Origin: Sorangium aterium
GTDB taxonomy: Bacteria > Myxococcota_A > Polyangia > Polyangiales > Polyangiaceae
Direction: 5' to 3'
Length of the DNA: 64,000 nucleotides
NCBI RefSeq assembly: GCF_028368935.1
Contig: NZ_JAQNDK010000001.1
Span: 3,782,001-3,846,000, forward strand
Of the stretch, positions 27,601-34,739 are shown in pieces. Every line of letters begins with the position of its first letter. Within the stretch, counting starts at the first letter, position 1. The translations under genes and the position numbers were made by a program. The notes below the pieces were generated by a model. It saw nothing but the letters and a program-made list of their open reading frames with translations. It did no database searches and was not told the DNA's origin.

Positions 27601-27643
27601 GCTCGCCTCCCGCTCCCGAGCGGCGCCCGACGCGCCTCGGTGA
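21665..27643 (+). CDS. Giant sensor: pseudokinase - AAA ATPase - helical repeats - GAF - PAS - HPt - CheA-type histidine kinase
   Basis: The 1992-aa protein has these domains in order. Residues 14-280 are a protein-kinase fold, but the glycine loop is lost, the ATP lysine position is His (LLHSL, H43) and the catalytic loop reads HQDVSHKS, so Lys and Asn are both Ser. It is probably inactive. An AAA-type ATPase (about 290-560) has Walker A GAAGAGKS (K331) and FVLDDSQWLD. A long helical/TPR-like region (600-1290) is followed by GAF (about 1308-1465), a PAS-like domain (1490-1620) and an HPt domain with LHTLKGNARL (H1686). A CheA-like ATPase has CFRNSLYHGIE (N box), FDDGSGL (G1) and GRGVGLDIV (G2). 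It is probably cytoplasmic, as no membrane segment is seen. No response regulator gene adjoins it. Confidence 0.88.
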   Translation: MNRNSQAHLGEDAYQITETVAVLPRSIWRRARRATSGASALLHSLRHAVAQPRRVLELELQMWRRIGTLAIDDDVCEVDGELSLIMEDFGGTPLEIPAKGLEVGTCLELALGMSRLLHRLHEQGLLHQDVSHKSFLVNLETRRVEFADLLAVSEDAAVDTACEPAHSLSHVAPERTGRLNRRPDHRADYYSLGVTLFQMLTGQLPFAASDAIGWAHAHVSKRAPLVTELSPDMPPVLAQLVSKLLAKNPDERYQSDHGLLSDLTTLYESFRRTQTLPAVVLGVNDVSSQFMVSRDVQGRDAELSALGGALHDVCSGKRLLVLMPGAAGAGKSAVLAEFLQQHGGAPARLLSTAFEERAQAVPLSGLAQVLRRLAGDLLSLSEAELTELRQRVTAALGHNAGMMTELVPALSCVTGPSTSIVALNPIEAQRRLQHVFLSFIRIFATPERPLAFVLDDSQWLDAASAEVLSAILTNPDSSHVMVLAALRGGDVSDVPTLLNMQRALHRAKRVVLTLPLGPLSSEAVAEIVARSLRAPVAEARGLAEIVRRKTDGNPFFIGQLLVSLHRQGILRLEVERGRWSADLQRAEAHPACDNVGALMAERLENLGPDAARLLSAAACFGMHFDLQTLSEAVGRPPAACLELLREGLAHRLLSEVSVEARAEPSAPGRSHEPASYAFEHSRVQQAALSRASDAERVAAHGCIGRILRERLRGDRAPSRLFDVLHHLNAARGAIHDREEHLDLVELNLTASHQALQSGAWSIAGAHAEIAVELLVRCESECSPDLAFRAIFARAETAFVLADPHVEALCEEAFRLAPDLLARGRVHVLKTRILEHGGRMLDAVVQVRAALAEFGVRLPEAPDEINQGIGEGIGKLQAHLARVTIEGLAALPTAEDAGSRLVLELLAQVIPPAFQTYPPLFFLAELIMFDLALCRGVDAVSCKNFADCGIILLAMLGDYDAAYRIGLAAFELLKRFSPTPVESGVCFVFAGFLAHWKATYRDLFAVYDRGEKSGLMLGDLQHVAYAKNDRAQRSFLVGARLRACREQVAELRRYLTHISAAGQLVNALVVERAVARLTARESEKQAVAAADHEATAVVVAEKSTQYSYAYGQAQMMTSFILGDFASARQWMEFTREFLIIAAGQFSLPDYKLFEGLLAARACREGGPEAREALLAVIEENLKQLEAWSRLCSENFAHKAHFLSAEHARLTGQPLQVVLARYRDAIRTAGDGFIHLRALAHEHQAQMWLSLDEPLHARTCLETAYRLYADWGATAKLELLAREHPALLADTVRGDIATARGAMAAGQGFDSASLLKATQSIFVEVETERLFAALMATLIENAGAEHGCLVLQDDTDRAYYVEARAHVERPITRLSQRVEYSEADFLCPTVVSYVLRTGEAVTLDDAAKAGAFQADPQIRKRGVRSVLCAPIMRKGDVLGALYVENNVSAYAFTLDRLAALQVIASQAAISIYNAQLYESLERRVAQRTEELALKNGQIASMLDNLDEGVFTIGRNRRVEPGYSRRLADILGNAELVGRDCLALLFDGSNVRPDARSAAEAALSCAFGQEQWLAELNTHHLIREVERTGPGGKPQFLEISWNFIESEAGQVERMLVTVRDVTLLRSLRQAARNKEREVDIMVQALDCGVEATRAFCVDCRELLAANRAALGPHVESSEQLCDAVLRNLHTLKGNARLHGFTHLVDCLHSAEHACQALRREPARPSDRHELLEQLDAVARTVAEYESVCQQRLTAVSKRLDERSEGVLHDIRGLVATAAPTGAAEALARKLRGVLARLDPTSVARLVDETREMLPSLAAELGKPAPAVLTEQAEAQLASDWTGLVKDILVQCFRNSLYHGIERPDVRELAGKPAQGRIDVRVRRGPSALELQIFDDGSGLSLEKLRRREGVHALPDEALADQIFLSGVSTAETIGQVAGRGVGLDIVRASLRARGGDALVRFTGEERDGHRPFMLVLLMPKSALASRSRAAPDAPR

Positions 27644-28236
27644 CCCCTTGACACGGTGCCGTTCGATCACGCCCGCTGGCGTGCACCCGCGCCGTCGAGG
27701 TCGAGCCCGGCTTTGATGCTGGGAGCCAGGAGCAGCGGGAACGGTGGAAGGATTCTGTTGAACGGCGCCTCTTGCCCGGGTGCGTGAGCGCCTACGACTC
27801 GCCGCGACCGCGACCGCAACCGCGCCTCGGGCCCGAGGGAGCACCAGGCTCGTGGGGCCCGTCCGGAGCGCCGCGTCAAGCGTCAACAGGAGCGGACGCC
27901 TCGGCCGGCTGCCGCTGCGCCCCCTCGGGCTTGAGGACATCTGCGCGCAGTCCATTTTGATTGACGCCAGACATGTGAGCGTTCACATTTGGCGCAGGGT
28001 ATTCTTTCGCCTTGCCCTGGATAGGTGCGTCATGCGCACCGGCCGTTCTCCTTATGCGCGTTCACGGTGGCGGTCGGGCTGCTGGCTCCCGTCGAGGCGC
28101 ATGCAGGGGGAGGAAGCAGCAGTTGGACCCTGCTGGGATGACATAGCAAGGCACACTTGCCCTCTGGATGGGCAACGATTCGAGGATTTCAAGGGCGCGT
28201 CGGCAGCTGGATCAGCTTACGTTCGAGGCAAAAATC
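27644..28236. other. Gene-free stretch before the beta-helix lipoprotein gene
   Basis: Open frames in this 593-bp gap are short, lack ribosome-binding sites and show no family resemblance. The one notable structure is the palindrome at 27973-27988, listed separately. Confidence 0.5.
27973..27988. promoter_or_regulatory. Dyad ATGTGA-N4-TCACAT upstream of the beta-helix gene
   Basis: ATGTGA and TCACAT flank GCGT, and outer CGCCA / TGGCG blocks extend the symmetry with unequal spacing. The core resembles a CRP-type half-site pair (TGTGA/TCACA), but the spacer is four rather than six bases. It lies about 250 bp upstream of the ATG at 28237. A catabolite- or ligand-responsive regulator is a reasonable guess only. 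Confidence 0.45.
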
Positions 28237-30690
<2,454 letters not shown>

Positions 30691-30698
30691 CGTGCCGC

Positions 30699-30726
30699 GG
30701 TGGGCGCTACAGCAGCGGCGCCCACC
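30699..30726 (+). terminator. Hairpin after the beta-helix gene
   Basis: GGTGGGCGC (30699-30707) and GCGCCCACC (30718-30726) form a 9-bp perfect stem with a 10-base loop, starting 9 bp after the stop codon at 30690 and followed by TTGAAAC. It is a probable terminator despite the weak T-run. Confidence 0.6.
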
Positions 30727-30900
30727 TTGAAACCTATCCCAGCAGGAGCACCTGGGATCTTGGGAGACGATGAGGAGGCGCGCGATCGACCAGGCGTTCT
30801 TCTTGACGCGCGCCTCGGCCGCCACGTCGACCCGCGGCGCCTCGGCGCCCTCGGTCACGGCGGCTCGCATCTGCATCTGTCGCGCGCGCCCGCCCGGGGT

Positions 30901-31869
30901 ATGCTGGCCGGCGTCGTGGACTGGGATGACGTGCGCCATTTTCTCGCGCTCGCTCGAACGGGCTCCGTGCGCGCGGCGGGCTCGATGCTCGGCGTGAGCC
31001 ACTCGACCGTGGCGCGGCGGGTCGAGGCCCTCGAGGCGCGGCTCGGCGTGAAGCTGTTCGACCGGCACCGCGACGGGTACCAGCTGACGGACGCGGGCAA
31101 CGAGATGGTCTCGGGGGCGGAGCGCGTCGAGCGGGAGATGGCCGCGCTGGAGCGCGGCATCGCCGGGCAAGACGCGCGGCTCGAGGGGCCCGTGCGGGTG
31201 ACCTGCACCGACCCGTTCATCGCGAAGATCCTCCTCCGCGCCCTCGCCGGCCTCTGCGAGCAGCATCCCGGCATCGAGCTCGAGCTGGATGCCGACGCCA
31301 AGAACCTGGATCTGTCGAAGCGCGAGGCCGACGTCGCGGTGCGCGCGCTCTTGCCCGGCGCGGCCCCGCCGGAGCACCTGATCGGGCGGCGGCTCGCCCC
31401 CATCACCCTCTGCAGCTACGTCGCGACCGCGCACGCTGCCCGGCTCGACCCCGAGCGCGGCGCGCGCCCCGCGCGCTGGCTCGGATCCAGCGTGCACAGG
31501 ATCGTCAAGGAGCTCGTCGCGTCGTCGAGCTATCCCGAGGTTCCGATCTGGGGCACGTTCGAGTCGATGGCGATCATGGTGGAGGCCGCGCACGCGGGCC
31601 TCGGCTTCGTGATGTTGCCCACCTACGCCGGCGATCCGGAGCCCGGGTTGCAGCGGCTCGCGAGGCCGGACCTGCGCCACGTCGCCGATTTCTGGCTCCT
31701 CAGCCACCGCGACCTCCGGGACAACGCGCGCCTGCGGGCCGCGCGCGAGGGCATCAGCGCGGCGATGGCGGAGCGCGCGGCGCTGTTTCGCGGCGAGGCC
31801 GAGGGGTGGCGCGAAACTGCGCCCCTGCGTCACGAAACTGCACCGGGCGCAGCCGCGCCGCGTGCGTAG
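30901..31869 (+). CDS. LysR-family transcriptional regulator
   Basis: The N-terminal winged helix-turn-helix is clear: DWDDVRHFLALARTGSVRAA, GSMLGVSHSTVARRVEALE and LGVKLFDRHRDGYQLTDAG. The C-terminal effector-binding domain spans about residues 90-290 (GPVRVTCTDPF, DLSKREADVAVRAL, HAGLGFVMLPTYAG). I placed the start at the ATG at 30901; a GTG at 30916 is possible. The downstream methyltransferase gene lies 14 bp after the stop on the same strand, so the two may be co-transcribed, unlike the usual divergent LysR layout. The ligand is unknown. The final roughly 25 residues (RETAPLRHETAPGAAAPRA) are low-complexity. Confidence 0.9.
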   Translation: MLAGVVDWDDVRHFLALARTGSVRAAGSMLGVSHSTVARRVEALEARLGVKLFDRHRDGYQLTDAGNEMVSGAERVEREMAALERGIAGQDARLEGPVRVTCTDPFIAKILLRALAGLCEQHPGIELELDADAKNLDLSKREADVAVRALLPGAAPPEHLIGRRLAPITLCSYVATAHAARLDPERGARPARWLGSSVHRIVKELVASSSYPEVPIWGTFESMAIMVEAAHAGLGFVMLPTYAGDPEPGLQRLARPDLRHVADFWLLSHRDLRDNARLRAAREGISAAMAERAALFRGEAEGWRETAPLRHETAPGAAAPRA

Positions 31870-31883
31870 ATTCATCGACCACC

Positions 31884-32522
31884 ATGACCACCATGACCGC
31901 CGACGCCAAGTTCTGGGACGACCTCGCCGAGAAGTACGCCGCCAAGCCGGTGGCGAACGTCGCGGCCTTCGAGCGCAAGAAGGCCATCACCCGCGAGCGC
32001 CTGCGCCCGCGCTCGACAGTCCTCGAGATCGGCTGCGGCACCGGCTCGCTCGCCCTGGAGATGTCGCAGTTCGCGGGCCACATCCACGCGATGGACGTCT
32101 CTGGCGAGATGATCCGCATCGCCAACCAGAAGAAGCAGTCCCAAGGCGCGGCCAACGTCACCTTCCGCCAGGGCACGCTGGACGGACCTACCCCGTACGA
32201 GCCCGAGCACTTCGACAGCGCCTGGGCTTACTCCATCCTCCACCTCGTCCCCGATCGGAGGCGCACCCTCAAGACGATCTTCGACCTCCTCAAGCCGGGC
32301 GGCTCGTTCATCTCGTCCAATGTCTGCCTCGGCAGCACCTGGCTACCTTACGGCGCGATCATCACGGTGATGCGCTGGTTCGGGAAGGCGCCGTTCGTCT
32401 ACACCTACGATCGCGAGACGATCCTCCGCGAGATGCGCGAGGCAGGGTTCGTCGAGATCGAGGAGAGGGACGTTGGTGCTGGGAAGATGGTTGCGTTCCT
32501 CGTGGCGAAGAAGCCGGGGTAG
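31884..32522 (+). CDS. Class I SAM-dependent methyltransferase
   Basis: The SAM-binding motif I is VLEIGCGTGSLALEM, followed by an acidic strand end HIHAMDVSGEMI and the post-motif AWAYSILHLVPDRRRTL. The 212-residue length fits small-molecule methyltransferases of the UbiE/Methyltransf_11 type. The start is the first of two ATGs (31884, 31893) nine bases apart; no strong ribosome-binding site distinguishes them. Its short distance from the LysR gene suggests they form one transcript. The substrate is not predictable from sequence. It is probably cytoplasmic, although a hydrophobic stretch (LPYGAIITVMRWFG) could touch the membrane surface. Confidence 0.88.
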   Translation: MTTMTADAKFWDDLAEKYAAKPVANVAAFERKKAITRERLRPRSTVLEIGCGTGSLALEMSQFAGHIHAMDVSGEMIRIANQKKQSQGAANVTFRQGTLDGPTPYEPEHFDSAWAYSILHLVPDRRRTLKTIFDLLKPGGSFISSNVCLGSTWLPYGAIITVMRWFGKAPFVYTYDRETILREMREAGFVEIEERDVGAGKMVAFLVAKKPG

Positions 32523-33031
32523 GACGCAGCTCGCTGCGACCGACCCTCATGCGGCCAGCCAACCCTGGTTCCGATTCGAGATCGGATGCTCCCCGCGGCG
32601 CTCGGCCACGGGGCACGGGGATGCGGGAGCAACGATAGCGGCAAAATCCGGGTCAGAACCGCGACCGGAATCGGCGCGATCCCGTGCCAGCATAGTTCGT
32701 CAAGCTCTCCGTAAAGCACCGATGAGCTTGGGGGACAGTCCCCTACAATCCACGTCACTTCATGTCGATTTCGCGAGGCCTCGTTGCTCGTCGAATTCTT
32801 GCTCCGACCCGCTTTTCACTCGGCAGGTCTGCTAGCACACTACATTCATTCGCTGGAGCCGATCGTCTCCGGGCGAAGCACGGCGAGCAGGTGGCAGGGC
32901 GGCGGGGGCGTACCGTGCTCGCGACGGCTCGCCCCCTCGACGCGTGGAAGCCCAGGAAGGCGTCCCGAGCCTGCGGACCGGCCCGGGCGCTCGCATCCAC
33001 GTCGACCCGTGTCCGCTCCTGGAGAACACCG
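32523..33031. other. Gene-free stretch with REP-like palindrome
   Basis: No gene is supported in this 509-bp gap. It holds a compact palindrome at 32731-32743 (GGGGACAGTCCCC), described separately, and AT-richer patches near 32750-32850 that may hold the promoter for the gene at 33032. Confidence 0.5.
32730..32743. repeat. REP-like palindrome GGGGGACAGTCCCC
   Basis: GGGGAC-A-GTCCCC is a 6-bp perfect dyad around one base, embedded in CTTGGGGGACAGTCCCCTA. Similar GGGACAGTCCC palindromes are common in REP/RAYT-type repeat families of diverse bacteria (from memory). I see only this one copy and no RAYT transposase gene nearby, so it may be an orphan remnant. Confidence 0.4.
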
Positions 33032-33805
33032 ATGTTCAACCTCACGCATCATCGCCTCTCGCTGCTCGCCCTGCTCGGCGTGCTGGCCGTGCCAGCGCTC
33101 GCCTGCGAAGCCCCGCGCGAGGGCGGCCTCGCGGGGGACCTCGCCGAGGCCGAGCTCGACGTCGAGGACGATGTCGGCGCGCTGGCCGCTGCCGATGTCG
33201 CCGTGGCGGACTATTTCATCGCGACCCATCCTGACTACCGAAAATGCGTCGCGCCGATCTGCGGCGGCCATTTCGTCGCCCGCGTCAACACCAGCGTGAC
33301 CCGCTGCGCCGATGGAACTTGGCAAGAAGAATGCCATATGTTCGAGCTGGATCTGTCCGGGCTCGGCCTCGACCGCTCGACCGAGGCCAAAGCAAGAGAG
33401 GCGTTCGGCGCCGGGCAGGCGCTGGTCCGCGGCGGCCTGAAGCAGGTCGCGCTCGGCGACCTGCGGTCGCGGCCGGCTGACGTCCTCGTCGCCAGCGAGA
33501 TCTGGCTCGGGGCGACGGGCAATACGCCGAAGGGCCACTTTTCTCGGGTCGACAGCACCGGGATCGTGTGCGTGACGTATCCCTGTCCCTCCTTCTCCGA
33601 GCATGGCCTGAACACCGACCTGAGCGGTCCGCTCGACGGCGTCGATCTGTCCGCGTCCGGGGCCACGGCGAAGCAGGTCGAAGGCGGCATGAAGGCGCTC
33701 TCCACGGCCGGTCTGCTGGTCGCCGGTCAACATGCGATCATCACCGGTCCGGCCGGCTCGATGAACCGCCTCGACGCGGCGGAGTTCTACCTGCGCCTGA
33801 AGTGA
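33032..33805 (+). CDS. Lipoprotein, possibly DUF6748-type, unknown function
   Basis: The start at 33032 has GGAG 8-11 bases upstream, and the lipobox Cys is C25 (PALAC). The mature protein of about 230 residues includes DYRKCVAPICGGHFVARVN, TRCADGTWQEECHMFELDLS and a second half with GIVCVTYPCPSFSEHGLN. The Cys-rich pattern with paired CGG/YPC blocks is one I associate with the myxobacterial domain of unknown function DUF6748, but that is from memory and moderate. The two halves may be divergent repeats of one fold, as both pair a Cys-xx-C(P) block with a following acidic strand. It is probably anchored to a membrane. No activity can be assigned. Confidence 0.72.
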   Translation: MFNLTHHRLSLLALLGVLAVPALACEAPREGGLAGDLAEAELDVEDDVGALAAADVAVADYFIATHPDYRKCVAPICGGHFVARVNTSVTRCADGTWQEECHMFELDLSGLGLDRSTEAKAREAFGAGQALVRGGLKQVALGDLRSRPADVLVASEIWLGATGNTPKGHFSRVDSTGIVCVTYPCPSFSEHGLNTDLSGPLDGVDLSASGATAKQVEGGMKALSTAGLLVAGQHAIITGPAGSMNRLDAAEFYLRLK

Positions 33806-34123
33806 TGATGCCGGCCCCCTCGTGTCTGCCCGTGCCCGCCCGGCTCCAGGGCCGACGCGCCCGCGCCCGATAGCACTGTTTCACCTCTCGAACGCCGCCG
33901 TTCCAGCTCGCTGTCTGGTGTCGCCCACCGTGTCGCCGCATACTCTGGACATGATCCTGGCGCGGTTGCCGGGCGGGGCGGATCGGATGCGCCTGCCTCC
34001 GGACCTCCGGCTGCGGCGGGCTCATCTTGTGGCTCGCCGGTGCAGAGGGCATGACGGAGGATGGAACCTGGCCTCGCGCTTGGCTTGGAAGTTAACTCAA
34101 CATAACCACACATTGGCAAACCA
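33806..34123. other. Gene-free stretch, 318 bp
   Basis: No supported gene. It ends with an AT-rich segment (GTTAACTCAACATAACCACA) and a hairpin that overlaps the next start codon. Confidence 0.5.
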
Positions 34124-34126
34124 ATG
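34111..34126 (+). promoter_or_regulatory. Hairpin covering the start codon of the next gene
   Basis: CATTGG (34111-34116) and CCAATG (34121-34126) form a 6-bp stem around CAAA. The start ATG (34124-34126) lies inside the stem and there is no clear Shine-Dalgarno sequence. Either translation is modulated by this hairpin, or the true start is a downstream Met (34142 or 34151). Confidence 0.4.
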
Positions 34127-34687
34127 AAACACATCTATCACATGACGCCCATGCGCGCCCTGCTCTGCAGCCTCATCGCCGGAGGCATCTCGCTGAGCGC
34201 ACCCGCTCAAGCTCAGACGGTGTTCGGAGTCTACGAAGGAGAAGCTTGCCCCGCAGGATACACGCCGCTCGCCCCAGTCGACGCCTTCTGGACGTTTCTC
34301 GCCCGCTGCGATGAGCTCCCCTATTCAGGGGTCTTTCGTATCGCAGACGGGGCTTCGATAGATGGCCCGTGGAATAACTGCCAGCAGCACGCCAACGATA
34401 CCCGCGAGCTGGAATACACGCTCTGCAAACCCAACTACCAGCTCTTTGACATTGACGGGACCACCTTTGCGGTGGTGAGAGGCGGAGAGCAATGTCTAGA
34501 AGGCTTCGAGCACGTGGATTTCGCTACCGCCTCCGCCTATTCGGATGAGATATGCACTCACGTCGGGTACTGGGGGATCGCGAGGATCGGCGGAGGGGGC
34601 TCCATCGACGGTGTAGGTTACAATTGCGGCATCCGCGCGACCGACTCTCGCCAGCTCGGTGATGCCATCTGCGTAGAAATCGAGTGA
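34124..34687 (+). CDS. Secreted protein with exactly duplicated four-Cys module
   Basis: The 187-aa protein starts MKHIYHMTPMRALLCSLIAG and has a signal peptide ending at about residue 30 (APAQAQ). The mature part consists of two copies of an approximately 82-residue module. Cys residues are at 42, 62, 86, 101 and again at 124, 144, 168, 183: the spacing C-x19-C-x23-C-x14-C is identical in both. Each copy also has a matching IADGASIDG / IGGGGSIDG strand and a (N)NC/YNC block. I do not recognise a family. Four conserved cysteines per module suggest two disulfides each, so it should fold outside the cytoplasm. The start codon sits in a hairpin; Met7 or Met10 are alternatives. It is transcribed alone and faces the glycosyltransferase gene with a short gap. 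Confidence 0.8.
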   Translation: MKHIYHMTPMRALLCSLIAGGISLSAPAQAQTVFGVYEGEACPAGYTPLAPVDAFWTFLARCDELPYSGVFRIADGASIDGPWNNCQQHANDTRELEYTLCKPNYQLFDIDGTTFAVVRGGEQCLEGFEHVDFATASAYSDEICTHVGYWGIARIGGGGSIDGVGYNCGIRATDSRQLGDAICVEIE

Positions 34688-34739
34688 ACCTCCCGAACCA
34701 GAGGCAGCTGGCGCAACCCCTGCCGACCTGGCGAGCATC

